Origin: Streptomyces mobaraensis NBRC 13819 = DSM 40847
GTDB lineage: Bacteria; Actinomycetota; Actinomycetes; Streptomycetales; Streptomycetaceae
Assembly (NCBI RefSeq): GCF_017916255.1
Contig: NZ_CP072827.1
Location: 1,984,001-2,048,000, forward strand
Reading direction: 5' to 3'
DNA length: 64,000 nt
The position numbers and the translations under genes are program-made. Under the pieces are notes generated by a model that was not told where the DNA came from, did not search any database, and worked only from the letters and a program-made list of their open reading frames with translations. Below, one piece after another: positions 9,628 through 19,468 of this stretch; the stretch's first letter is position 1, and each line of letters begins with the position of its first letter.

Positions 9628-12600
9628 ATGAGTCCCGCGCCCCAGTACCGCTCCGTACCCGCCCAGGTCGACCTGCCCGCGCTCGAGCGCGCCGTGCTCG
9701 ACTTCTGGCAGGAGCAGAAGATCTTCGCCCGCACCCTGGCCCAGTCCGAGGGCCGGCCCGAGTGGGTCTTCTACGAGGGCCCGCCGACCGCCAACGGCAT
9801 GCCGGGCGCGCACCACATCGAGGCCCGCGTCTTCAAGGACGTCTTCCCCCGCTTCCGCACCATGCAGGGCTACCACGTGGGCCGCAAGGCCGGCTGGGAC
9901 TGCCACGGCCTGCCCGTCGAGCTCGCCGTCGAGAAGGAGCTGGGCTTCTCCGGCAAGCAGGACATCGAGGCGTACGGCATCGCCGAGTTCAACGCCAAGT
10001 GCCGCGAGTCCGTGACCCGGCACACCGACGCGTTCAGCGAGCTCACCACCCGCATGGGCTACTGGGTGGACCTGGACGACGCCTACCGCACCATGGACCC
10101 GGACTACGTCCAGTCCGTCTGGTGGTCGCTGAAGGAGATCTTCGACAAGGGCCTGCTGGTCCAGGACCACCGCGTGGCCCCCTGGTGCCCCCGCTGCGGC
10201 ACCGGCCTGTCCGACCACGAGCTGGCGCAGGGCTACGAGACGGTCGTCGACCCGTCCGTCTTCGTCCGCTTCCCGCTCACCTCCGGCCCGCTCGCCGGCG
10301 AGGCCGCCCTGCTCGTCTGGACGACGACGCCGTGGACGCTGGTCTCCAACACGGCCGCCGCCGCGCACCCGGACGTCACCTACGTCGTCGCGACGGACGG
10401 CACCGAGAAGCTGGTCGTCGCCGAGCCGCTGCTGGAGAAGGCCCTCGGCGAGGGCTGGACGGCCACGGACCAGCGCTTCACCGGCCGCGAGATGGAGCGC
10501 TGGACGTACCGCCGCCCGTTCGACCTGGTCGAGTTCCCGGACGCCGCCCACTACGTCGTCAACGCCGAGTACGTGACGACGGAGGACGGCACCGGCATCG
10601 TCCACCAGGCCCCGGCCTTCGGTGAGGACGACCTCCGCACCTGCCGCGCCTACGGCCTGCCGGTGGTCAACCCGGTCCGCGCCGACGGCACGTTCGAGGA
10701 GGACCTGCCGCTCGTCGGCGGCCAGTTCTTCAAGAAGGCCGACGAGGCCCTCACCGCCGACCTCGACGCGCGCGGCCTCCTCTTCAAGCACGTGGCGTAC
10801 GAGCACAGCTACCCGCACTGCTGGCGCTGCCACACCGCGCTCCTCTACTACGCGCAGCCGTCCTGGTACATCCGCACCACGGCGGTCAAGGACAGGCTGC
10901 TCGCGGAGAACGAGAAGACCAACTGGTTCCCGGACTCGGTCAAGCACGGCCGCTTCGGCGACTGGCTGAACAACAACATCGACTGGGCGCTCTCCCGCAA
11001 CCGCTACTGGGGCACCCCGCTGCCCATCTGGCGCTGCGAGGACGACCACCTCACCTGCGTCGGCTCCCTCGCCGAGCTCACCGAGCTCACCGGCACCGAC
11101 CAGAGCGGCCTCGACCCGCACCGCCCGTACATCGACGACGTCACCTTCCCCTGCACCGCCGAGGGCTGCGCGCACACCGCCGTCCGGGTGCCGGAGGTCA
11201 TCGACGCCTGGTACGACTCGGGCTCCATGCCGTTCGCCCAGTGGGGCTACCCGTACAAGAACAAGGAGCTCTTCGAGAAGCGCTACCCGGCGCAGTTCAT
11301 CTCGGAGGCCATCGACCAGACCCGCGGCTGGTTCTACACCCTGATGGCCGTCGGCACGCTCGTCTTCGACAAGTCGTCGTACGAGAACGTCGTCTGCCTG
11401 GGCCACATCCTCGCCGAGGACGGCCGGAAGATGTCCAAGCACCTGGGCAACATCCTCCAGCCGATCCCCCTGATGGACCAGCACGGCGCGGACGCGGTCC
11501 GCTGGTTCATGGCGGCCGGCGGCTCCCCGTGGGCGGCCCGCCGCGTGGGCCACGGCACGATCCAGGAGGTCGTCCGCAAGACGCTCCTCACCTACTGGAA
11601 CACGGTCGCCTTCCAGGCCCTCTACGCCCGTACCGCCGGCTGGGCCCCGTCGGCCGCCGACCCGGCCCCGGCCGACCGCCCGCTGCTGGACCGCTGGCTG
11701 CTCGGCGAGCTCAACACGCTCACCGACCAGGTCACGCAGGCCCTGGAGGCGTACGACACCCAGCGCGCCGGCAAGCTGCTGTCCGCGTTCGTCGACGACC
11801 TGTCCAACTGGTACGTCCGCCGTTCGCGCCGCCGCTTCTGGCAGGGCGACGCGGCCGCGCTGCGCACCCTGCACGAGGTCGTCGAGACGGTCACCCGCCT
11901 GATGGCCCCGCTCGTCCCCTTCATCACCGAGCGCGTCTGGCAGGACCTGGTCGTCCCGGTCGACCCTGAGGCCCCGGAGTCGGTGCACCTGTCCACCTGG
12001 CCGGTCGTGGACACGTCCCTCATCGACCCGGAGCTGTCGCGCCAGATGCTCCTGGTCCGCCGCCTGGTCGAACTGGGCCGCGCCACGCGCGCCGAGTCCG
12101 GCGTCAAGACGCGCCAGCCGCTGTCCCGCGCGCTCGTCGCGGCGGCCGGCTTCGAGACGCTCGGCGAGGAGCTGCGCGCCCAGATCGCCGAAGAACTCAA
12201 CGTCTCCTCCCTCGCCTCCCTCTCCGAGGTGGGCGGCTCCCTGGTCGACACCACCGCGAAGGCCAACTTCCGCGCCCTCGGCAAGCGGTTCGGCAAGGGC
12301 GTCCAGGCCGTGGCCAAGGCGATCGCCGCGGCGGACGCGGCGGCGCTCTCCCTGGCCCTGCGCGAGGGCAACGCGTCGGTGGAGGTCGACGGCGAGACCG
12401 TCGCCCTCACCCCCGACGAGGTGATCATCACCGAGACGCCGCGCGAGGGCTGGTCCGTCGCCTCCGACTCCGGCGCCACGGTCGCCCTCGACCTGGAGAT
12501 CACCCCGGAGCTGCGGCGCGCGGGCCTGGCCCGCGACGCGATCCGCCTGATCCAGGAGGCCCGCAAGAACTCCGGCTTGGACGTGGCCGACCGTATCGCC

Positions 12601-12774
12601 CTGCGCTGGCACTCGGATGACGAGGAGGTCCGGACGGCCCTGACCGACCACGCCTCCCTCATCGCGGACGAGGTCCTGGCGACGGACTTCGCTTCCGGCG
12701 AGGCGGACGCTTCGTACGGCGCCCCGTTCACGGACGAGCCCCTGTCCCTGACCTTCCGCCTGCGCAAGGCGTAG
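9628..12774 (+). CDS. ileS: isoleucyl-tRNA synthetase, IleRS2-like, with swapped HIGH motif
   Basis: 1048 residues. The class I catalytic domain contains KMSKH at residues 601-605, a large editing domain lies between the catalytic halves, and a helical anticodon-binding C-terminus follows. Cys pairs (CPRCG, CWRCH) are present. Overall sequence resembles the eukaryote-like IleRS2 type known for mupirocin resistance. The first signature motif reads G60-A-H-H63 where most class I enzymes have H-x-G-H, that is, positions one and three are exchanged. Expression is under the T-box leader. It charges tRNA-Ile with isoleucine and edits mischarged valine. Confidence 0.97.
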   Translation: MSPAPQYRSVPAQVDLPALERAVLDFWQEQKIFARTLAQSEGRPEWVFYEGPPTANGMPGAHHIEARVFKDVFPRFRTMQGYHVGRKAGWDCHGLPVELAVEKELGFSGKQDIEAYGIAEFNAKCRESVTRHTDAFSELTTRMGYWVDLDDAYRTMDPDYVQSVWWSLKEIFDKGLLVQDHRVAPWCPRCGTGLSDHELAQGYETVVDPSVFVRFPLTSGPLAGEAALLVWTTTPWTLVSNTAAAAHPDVTYVVATDGTEKLVVAEPLLEKALGEGWTATDQRFTGREMERWTYRRPFDLVEFPDAAHYVVNAEYVTTEDGTGIVHQAPAFGEDDLRTCRAYGLPVVNPVRADGTFEEDLPLVGGQFFKKADEALTADLDARGLLFKHVAYEHSYPHCWRCHTALLYYAQPSWYIRTTAVKDRLLAENEKTNWFPDSVKHGRFGDWLNNNIDWALSRNRYWGTPLPIWRCEDDHLTCVGSLAELTELTGTDQSGLDPHRPYIDDVTFPCTAEGCAHTAVRVPEVIDAWYDSGSMPFAQWGYPYKNKELFEKRYPAQFISEAIDQTRGWFYTLMAVGTLVFDKSSYENVVCLGHILAEDGRKMSKHLGNILQPIPLMDQHGADAVRWFMAAGGSPWAARRVGHGTIQEVVRKTLLTYWNTVAFQALYARTAGWAPSAADPAPADRPLLDRWLLGELNTLTDQVTQALEAYDTQRAGKLLSAFVDDLSNWYVRRSRRRFWQGDAAALRTLHEVVETVTRLMAPLVPFITERVWQDLVVPVDPEAPESVHLSTWPVVDTSLIDPELSRQMLLVRRLVELGRATRAESGVKTRQPLSRALVAAAGFETLGEELRAQIAEELNVSSLASLSEVGGSLVDTTAKANFRALGKRFGKGVQAVAKAIAAADAAALSLALREGNASVEVDGETVALTPDEVIITETPREGWSVASDSGATVALDLEITPELRRAGLARDAIRLIQEARKNSGLDVADRIALRWHSDDEEVRTALTDHASLIADEVLATDFASGEADASYGAPFTDEPLSLTFRLRKA

Positions 12775-12777
12775 TCA

Positions 12778-12985
12778 GTCCCCAGCCCCGCCCCTTCCCG
12801 TTTCTTGCGGGGAGGGGCCCCGCACCCCCCGAAACCGCGCTCCGCGCGGTTGTCCTCAATCGCCGGACGGGCTATATCAGCCCGTCCGGCGATTGAGGAC
12901 GAGCGGCGAAGCCGCGACAAGCGGGGTCTGGGGCGGCAGCCCCAGGAAACGGCGAAAGGGCGGGACCGGGGCCCCACCCTCTCAA
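12778..12985. repeat. full copy of palindromic intergenic repeat
   Basis: Located between the converging ileS and divIVA. The centre is a perfect 22-bp inverted repeat (12852-12873 and 12879-12900) around ATATC. The left flank holds CCGTTTCTTGCGGGG and GAAACCGCGCTCCGCGCGGT; the right flank holds GAGCGGCGAAGCCGCGA and CCCCAGGAAACGGCGAAAGG. Here the arm reads CAATCGCC/GGCGATTG where other copies have CAAACGCC/GGCGTTTG. Confidence 0.85.
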
Positions 12986-12996
12986 CCAAAGCGAAC

Positions 12997-13079
12997 GCGC
13001 CGGAGCGGGACGGAATCGAACCGCCGTCATCCTAGATGCCATCGAGGCGTTCCACCTACTGAACTACACACCCCGGCGC
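12997..13079 (-). other. tRNA-Ala-like element (possible pseudo-tRNA)
   Basis: Read on the minus strand this folds as a tRNA: TA, D-arm GTTC-AGTAGGTG-GAAC, anticodon arm CCTCG-ATGGCAT-CTAGG (one mismatch), a five-base variable loop and T-arm GGCGG-TTCGATT-CCGTC. The anticodon loop ATGGCAT is that of tRNA-Ala(GGC), and position 3-70 of the acceptor is G-T, the alanine identity pair. The canonical acceptor stem is however poor (three mismatches), while a longer outer helix starting GCGCCGG/CCGGCGC pairs 12 of 13 bases. No CCA is encoded. A TATGCT box lies eight bases upstream. It may be a degenerate tRNA or a tRNA-like RNA. Confidence 0.55.
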
Positions 13080-13104
13080 TGCCGATCAGCATACAAGCAC
13101 ACGA

Positions 13105-13148
13105 CAACGGGCCGGGCCCCGGGGATATCCCCGGGGCCCGGCCCGTTG
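13105..13148 (-). terminator. 44-base perfect palindrome after divIVA
   Basis: Two 22-base arms that are exact reverse complements meet at GATATC (centre 13126/13127), 39 bases past the divIVA stop. It is the likely terminator for the long leftward dcw transcript and separates divIVA from the tRNA-like element. There is no U-run. Confidence 0.75.
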
Positions 13149-13186
13149 GTGATTGTCCGACGACACCCGCTACCGGGCGCAGCCCG

Positions 13187-14383
13187 TCAGTTGTCGTCCT
13201 CGTCGATGAGGAACCCACGCATCGGCGAAGGCGCCTGCATCGGCTGCGGCCCCTGCGGCCGCACCGGAGCCATCGGCTGCGTCATCGCGGGCGACATCTG
13301 CTGCTGCCCGCCGTACGACGGGTTGCCCGACGACTGGCCGTGGCCGCCGCCCATGGACGAGTTGCCGCCCATGCTGTGACCGCCCATGCCCGCACCGGCC
13401 GATGCCATGGACCCGCTCATCGAGGGGGCCGGCGGCAGCGACGGGGCGCCGGTGGCGCGCGGCGGGGCGAGCGAGTCGTCCGCCTGGTTCTCCAGCTGGC
13501 GCAGCTGGCTCTCCAGGTAGGACTTCAGCCGCGTGCGGTACTCGCGTTCGAAGCCGCGCAGGTCCTCGACCTTGCGCTCCAGCGTGGCGCGGGCGGACTC
13601 CAGGGAGCCCATGGCCACGCGGTGCTTCTCCTGCGCGTCCCGCTCCAGCGCGTCGGCCTTGGCGCGGGCGTCCCGCTCCAGGCCCTCGGCGCGGCTGCGG
13701 GCCTCGCCGACGATCTTGTTGGCCTCGGAGCGGGCCTCCGCGATCGCCTGATCGGCCGTCTGCTGCGCGAGCGAGAGCACACGCGCGGCGCTGTCGCCGC
13801 CCGGGCCCTGACCCGGCTGGGGCATCTGGGGGCCGGGGCCGCCCATCGGACCGCCCTGACCCATCGGACCGGGACCGCCCTGCCCCATCGGACCGCCCTG
13901 ACCCATCGGGCCGGGGCCGCCCTGACCCATGGGACCGCCCATGGGTCCACCCATCGGGCCGCCCTGGCCCATGGGGTTCTGTCCCATGGGACCCGCGCCG
14001 TGCGGGCCCTGGGGACCGTGGCCGTGTCCGCCCGGCCCGGCCGGCAGCTGCGGGGCACCGCCCGGAAGCTGCGGCGGGCCGCCCATCTGCTGCTGGTTCG
14101 GCGGCACCGGCTGCGGGCCGGATATGGCGGCGGGCACCGGAGCCCCGGGACCTGGTCGTTGGTCCTGCGGCTCGGGCTTGCGCATGTTCTGCTGCTGGTT
14201 CTGCGCCGCGGCTCGGGTCGCTGCCGCCAGCTTGGCGCGCAGGTCCTCGTTCTCCCGGAGCAGGCGGGTCAGTTCTGCCTCGACCTCGTCGAGAAAGGCA
14301 TCGACCTCGTCCTCGTCATAGCCTTCTCGCAGACGGACGGTCGTGAACTGCTTGTTCCGCACGTCCTCGGGGCTCAGCGGCAT
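13187..14383 (-). CDS. divIVA: polar growth determinant DivIVA (Wag31-like)
   Basis: 398 residues. The N-terminal lipid-binding domain (about 1-60) has LSPEDVRNKQFTTVRLREGYDEDEVDAFLDEVEAEL. A low-complexity linker of about 140 residues rich in Gly, Pro, Met and Gln (repeated GPMGQGGPMG units) follows, then a long coiled coil (LAQQTADQAIAEARSEANKIV onward to LESQLRQLENQ) and a Gly/Ser/Met/Gln tail. In Streptomyces DivIVA marks hyphal tips and organises apical wall growth and branching. It is the last gene of the dcw run and is followed by a strong palindrome. Confidence 0.97.
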   Translation of the reverse strand: MPLSPEDVRNKQFTTVRLREGYDEDEVDAFLDEVEAELTRLLRENEDLRAKLAAATRAAAQNQQQNMRKPEPQDQRPGPGAPVPAAISGPQPVPPNQQQMGGPPQLPGGAPQLPAGPGGHGHGPQGPHGAGPMGQNPMGQGGPMGGPMGGPMGQGGPGPMGQGGPMGQGGPGPMGQGGPMGGPGPQMPQPGQGPGGDSAARVLSLAQQTADQAIAEARSEANKIVGEARSRAEGLERDARAKADALERDAQEKHRVAMGSLESARATLERKVEDLRGFEREYRTRLKSYLESQLRQLENQADDSLAPPRATGAPSLPPAPSMSGSMASAGAGMGGHSMGGNSSMGGGHGQSSGNPSYGGQQQMSPAMTQPMAPVRPQGPQPMQAPSPMRGFLIDEDDN

Positions 14384-14444
14384 CTCTTCTTCACCTCAAC
14401 GTAGTCGTCGGCAATCGGCAAGACCGTATCGTTCACAGCCGCGT

Positions 14445-14729
14445 TCACAGCCGCTCCACGACGGTGATCAGGATGTAGACGATGATCATCAGTACGAAGA
14501 AGGACAGGTCGAGCGCCACGCCCCCGAGACGCAGCGGCGGGATGAACCGCCGCAGAAGCTTGAGTGGCGGATCGGTGACAGTGTAGGTGGCCTCAAGGAC
14601 GACCACCATCGCCTTACCGGGTTGCCACGAGCGGGCGAACTGGAAGACGTAATCCATCACCAATCGGAAGATGAGCACGATGAGGAAGACGTACAGCGCG
14701 ATGTAGACCACCTGCCGTGCGATGTCCAT
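14445..14729 (-). CDS. YggT family membrane protein
   Basis: 94 residues with two hydrophobic segments: IALYVFLIVLIFRLVMDYVF and the C-terminal LDLSFFVLMIIVYILITVV, separated by KLLRRFIPPLRLGG, the YggT signature. YggT proteins sit next to sepF and divIVA in Gram-positive division clusters; in other bacteria they have been linked to osmotic tolerance and ion handling. Function here is not established. Confidence 0.9.
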   Translation of the reverse strand: MDIARQVVYIALYVFLIVLIFRLVMDYVFQFARSWQPGKAMVVVLEATYTVTDPPLKLLRRFIPPLRLGGVALDLSFFVLMIIVYILITVVERL

Positions 14730-14801
14730 CCTCGCGCTTCCCTCTCCCCTTGTGCCCGGCCTATTGACCGTCTCTCACCGGCATTGCCTGATTGTGCGTC
14801 T

Positions 14802-15413
14802 CTAGCTCTGGTTGAAGAACCCGCCCTCTGCGATGCGGGCCTTGTCCTCCGCCGTGACATCGACGTTAGCAGGAGACAGCAGGAACACCTTCTGCGTCAC
14901 CCGTTCGATGCTGCCGTGGAGGCCGAAGACCAGACCCGCGGCGAAGTCGACAAGTCGCTTCGCGTCGGTGTCGTCCATCTCGGTCAGATTCATGATCACC
15001 GGGGTGCCTTCACGGAAGTGTTCCCCGATGGTACGGGCCTCGTTGTAGGTCCGAGGGTGCAATGTCGTGATGCGGTAAGGCTCCCGCTCGGACACGACTT
15101 TGGGCATGATCACCGGTGCGTTCTTCTCCAGGGAGTGGCGTTCGGGTGTGATGGACGACACGGGGGCGATTCGGGCGGGTCGTCCCGTTTCCGCTGTCAG
15201 CGGAGCCGGTTCGCGCTGCGCCGGGGGCTGGGCGACCCGTACCGGTTCGTCCGGTTGCGTCTGCTGAGCCTGGTGTTGCTGGTGCTGCTGCCGGCGCCGG
15301 TCGGGCTCCGGCTCGGGCTCGAACTCGTCATCGGGATCGAATCCCCGGCCGTCGTACCCATCGTCCTCCACGAGGCCGAGGTAGACCGCCATCTTGCGCA
15401 TCGCGCCGGCCAT
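14802..15413 (-). CDS. sepF: cell division protein SepF
   Basis: 203 residues. The N-terminal [18 protein letters not shown] is the amphipathic membrane-anchoring start, followed by an acidic, then Gln/His-rich linker, and the SepF core with [27 protein letters not shown] and [11 protein letters not shown]. SepF tethers FtsZ to the membrane and helps Z-ring assembly. ATG 15413 is chosen because GGAGGA lies eight bases before it; the open frame extends 59 codons upstream but without the family sequence. Confidence 0.95.
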   Translation of the reverse strand: MAGAMRKMAVYLGLVEDDGYDGRGFDPDDEFEPEPEPDRRRQQHQQHQAQQTQPDEPVRVAQPPAQREPAPLTAETGRPARIAPVSSITPERHSLEKNAPVIMPKVVSEREPYRITTLHPRTYNEARTIGEHFREGTPVIMNLTEMDDTDAKRLVDFAAGLVFGLHGSIERVTQKVFLLSPANVDVTAEDKARIAEGGFFNQS

Positions 15414-15531
15414 TCTCTGCGTCCTCCGCTCTGTGGTGGATCGGCTCCTCAACGGCGCTGGATCCACTTGGTCCGCCCGCCTTTTGACGGGAATGACCAT
15501 ATTTTGTGCTGTGGTCCGACTCTTGGCGACG

Positions 15532-16263
15532 TTACCCGAGGCCGGGTCGGTCTCCGAGTACCGCTGTGCCGACGCGTACATGTGTCGCACCCGCCGCCAC
15601 GGCGTCCTCCAGATCCGCGCTCATTCCCGCGGACACCATGTTCGCAGCCGGATGCGCCGCGCGCAGGTCCGTTGCGATTTCCCGCAGCCGCTCGAAGGCC
15701 GCCCGGGGCCGGCCCGCGTACGGTCCGGCCAGCGGAGCGACCGTCATCAGCCCCGCCGGGCGCAGCCCCTCGGCCTCGGCCAGGGCGTCGGCGAGGGCCG
15801 CCACCCCGTCCGGCGCGACGCCGCCGCGGCCGGCGCCGTCGCCCGTCTCCGCGTCCAGGGCCACCTGGATCAGACAGCCGATTTCCCGTCCGGGGCCCCG
15901 GCCTTTCCGTACCGCGGCGGCGGAAAGCGCGGTGACCAGCCTCATCCGGTCAATGGAGTGCACCACGTCGGCATAATTCACCACGCTTTTCACTTTGTTT
16001 GTCTGCAATTGACCGACGAAGTGCCAGGTGAGCGGCAGATCCGCGCATTCCGCGGCTTTCGGCGCCGCGTCCTGGTCGCGGTTCTCGGCGACGTGACGGA
16101 CCCCCAGTTCCGCGAGCAGCCGGACGTCGCTCGCGGGATAGGTCTTGGTGACCACGATCAGGGTGACCTCGTCACGCTTTCGGCCCGCCGCCGTACAGGC
16201 GTCGGCGATACGTTCCTCCACCCGGGCGAGGTTGTCGGCCAATTGCGTCCTGCGGTCCGTCAT
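15532..16263 (-). CDS. YggS family PLP-binding protein
   Basis: 243 residues, alanine-racemase-like barrel. The PLP lysine lies in [16 protein letters not shown], followed by [14 protein letters not shown] (usually ENYVQE), [11 protein letters not shown] and the C-terminal [29 protein letters not shown]. Members keep PLP homeostasis and are not racemases. The ATG overlaps the upstream ylmD-like stop as ATGA. This gene is a regular member of the ftsZ-sepF interval. Confidence 0.93.
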   Translation of the reverse strand: MTDRRTQLADNLARVEERIADACTAAGRKRDEVTLIVVTKTYPASDVRLLAELGVRHVAENRDQDAAPKAAECADLPLTWHFVGQLQTNKVKSVVNYADVVHSIDRMRLVTALSAAAVRKGRGPGREIGCLIQVALDAETGDGAGRGGVAPDGVAALADALAEAEGLRPAGLMTVAPLAGPYAGRPRAAFERLREIATDLRAAHPAANMVSAGMSADLEDAVAAGATHVRVGTAVLGDRPGLG

Positions 16264-17074
16264 CGACCGGACTCCCCTTCCCCGGCGCGGTCGTCGCCGA
16301 GCCACACATAACTGGCGAGCCGCCCGGTCACGCGGTCGCGCCGGTAGGAGAAGTGGTCCGCCGATTCCATCGTGCAAACGTCCGACTGCCCCGCGAGGCT
16401 GACGCCCATTCGGGCGAGTTGCGCCCGGACGCCCGCGGCCACGTCCACGGCCGGGGTGCCCCACCGGGTGGTGGCCCACGCCTCGGGCACCGCCGCGGTG
16501 ACGTCGGCCCGCATGGCCTCCGGCACCTCGTAGCAGCCGCCGCACACCGACGGGCCGATCCAGGCGAGTGTCCGGGCCGGGTCGGCGCCGAGTCCGGTCA
16601 TCGCCTCGACCACCGCGGGCACCACCCCGGCGACCAGGCCGGGCCGGCCGGCGTGGGCCGCGCCCGCGATCCCGGCGACCGGGTCGGCCAGCAGGACGGG
16701 GGTGCAGTCGGCGGTGAGCACCGCCAGGGCGAGCCCCCGGCGGTCCGTCACCACCGCGTCCACCGCGGGGATCTCGTCGTCGGGGCCCCACGGTCCGTCG
16801 ACCACGGCCACGTCCCGGCCGTGCACCTGGTGCATCCAGACGACCGCCGCCGGGTCGATGCCCAGCGCACGGGCCGCCCGCTCGCGGTTGGCCCGGACCG
16901 CGGCCGGGTCGTCGCCGACCGCGCCGCCCAGGTTGAGCTCCGCATACGGAGCGGCGCTCACCCCGCCCCACCGGTCGGTGAAGGCGAAGTGCGCGCCGCT
17001 CGCGTGTGCCACGTGTGGCCGTCCCCGGGTGTCCGGGGCCGGGTTTCCTATCACCGGGGTCACGTCCTGCCCGG

Positions 17075-17078
<4 letters not shown>
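16260..17078 (-). CDS. YlmD/YfiH-type (laccase domain) protein
   Basis: 272 residues. Metal-site motifs of the polyphenol oxidase/purine nucleoside phosphorylase-like family are visible: [42 protein letters not shown] and [11 protein letters not shown]. Relatives act on purine nucleosides or edit peptidoglycan precursors. The GTG start overlaps the ftsZ stop as GTGA, but no ribosome site is obvious, so translation probably depends on coupling. Confidence 0.9.
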
Positions 17079-18313
<1,235 letters not shown>

Positions 18314-18373
18314 GTCGAAGGCCTCTCGCCTCGAGTTACGTATGCCTGGGGGACGGTTCGCAATGCCAACCCG

Positions 18374-18516
18374 AACCCTAACGTTGAAGTTTAGGGTTAC
18401 CCGTGCCACTGTTCCCTGGGTTCTCGGAACAGGACACTAAGTCGACAAGTGGCGCGTGTTCAACGAACACGCCGAACCTCCCGTTTTTCTTTTCACCCTA
18501 TGTGATCACCCATAGG
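18374..18516 (-). promoter_or_regulatory. ftsZ upstream control region
   Basis: Three inverted repeats lie in the ftsQ-ftsZ gap: AACCCTAA/TTAGGGTT (18374-18381, 18391-18398), GCGTGTTC/GAACACGC (18454-18461, 18465-18472) and CCTATG/CATAGG (18497-18502, 18511-18516). GACAC at 18433-18437 matches the WhiA core site. TCACCCTATGTGA at 18493-18505 matches the BldD pattern TnACnC(A/T)GnGTnA at all but one fixed position. Both regulators are known to act on ftsZ in Streptomyces. The individual start sites cannot be assigned from sequence alone. Confidence 0.6.
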
Positions 18517-18553
18517 CGTAGCCAACCAGGGTGCTGCCGGCCACCGGCCGCCG

Positions 18554-19444
18554 TCAACTCCCCGACGCCGCAGGGGCGCCCGGGGCGCTCACGTCGAAGT
18601 GGTCCGCCCCGCGCGCCGCCTTCATCAGGGCGGTGAGCGAACGGGCCTTCGCGTCACCCCGTTCGCCACTGCCCCAGACGACGGTCCGACCACCCGTCAG
18701 CTCCATGATGATCGAATCGTATGAGCGTACCCGGATCACGCGGGTGTCGCGGCGGACGTCGGCCGGGAGCGCGGCGGCGGCGCGCACGCCCTCGCGTTCG
18801 AGACGGGGGCGCCCGAAGCGGCGGGTGCTCGGGGCGTCCGCCGGGGCCTCCATCACCAGCCGCGGCACCTTGGCGGGCGGCCGGTCGACTGTGGCGAACC
18901 GCACTCCGGAGCCGTCGATCTCGACGAACTTGCCGTCCTTCTCGACGATGGCGCGCGGCTGGCGCTCCGTCACCTCGACGGCGACGCCGTGCGGCCAGTC
19001 CCGGGAGACGTCGACGGACTCGATCCGGGGCAGCCGCCGGCGCAGCCGGTCGGCGACGGCGTCGGTGTCGACGGAGATCAGCGGGTCGCCGAGCGGGACG
19101 GCCGCGGCCTCGCGCACCTCGGCGGCGGAGAGCACCTCGACGCCGTCCACGTCCACGTGGGTGGCGCGCAGCCAGCCGGAACCATAGAGGAGCCAGCCGG
19201 CGCCGGCGCCGGCGAGGGCCACCGCGAGGGTCCAGAGGATCAGGCGAGAGCGGCGGGGCAGCAGGCGGCGGAGGCCCGTGCGGGCCCCCGCCGTTCCGGC
19301 GGACTTGGGCTTTCCAGCCGCTTTCCCGCCTTTTTTCCCGCCTTTGCCCGCACCTTTGGGAGCCTGGGAGGAGCCGGCCGGCGACTTCCGCTTCGGCTTA
19401 CGGTTCCGTTCGTCACCGCGCCGGGCGGTCGTCGGTCCGGCCAC
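18554..19444 (-). CDS. ftsQ: cell division protein FtsQ (DivIB)
   Basis: 296 residues. A basic cytoplasmic N-terminus of about 65 residues (Lys/Gly/Pro-rich), one membrane segment (LILWTLAVALAGAGAGWLLYG), a POTRA domain starting LRATHVDVDGVEVLSAAEV, and the FtsQ beta domain. It is part of the FtsQLB complex that links the Z-ring to septal synthases. AGGAGG lies nine bases before the GTG start. Confidence 0.95.
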   Translation of the reverse strand: MAGPTTARRGDERNRKPKRKSPAGSSQAPKGAGKGGKKGGKAAGKPKSAGTAGARTGLRRLLPRRSRLILWTLAVALAGAGAGWLLYGSGWLRATHVDVDGVEVLSAAEVREAAAVPLGDPLISVDTDAVADRLRRRLPRIESVDVSRDWPHGVAVEVTERQPRAIVEKDGKFVEIDGSGVRFATVDRPPAKVPRLVMEAPADAPSTRRFGRPRLEREGVRAAAALPADVRRDTRVIRVRSYDSIIMELTGGRTVVWGSGERGDAKARSLTALMKAARGADHFDVSAPGAPAASGS

Positions 19445-19468
19445 GCTTCCCAGCCTCCTGCCGCGACG

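Noticed and set aside
9154..12651. 1165-codon frame on the minus strand across ileS
   Set aside because: It is antisense to ileS, lacks any domain and exists because high GC removes stop codons. The same holds for the 952-codon plus-strand frame at 6655-9513 and the 794-codon frame at 3545-5929.
12997..13079. Isoleucine tRNA serving the ileS T-box
   Set aside because: The anticodon loop reads ATGGCAT (GGC, alanine). A shifted loop giving GAT would lack T33 and break the stem.
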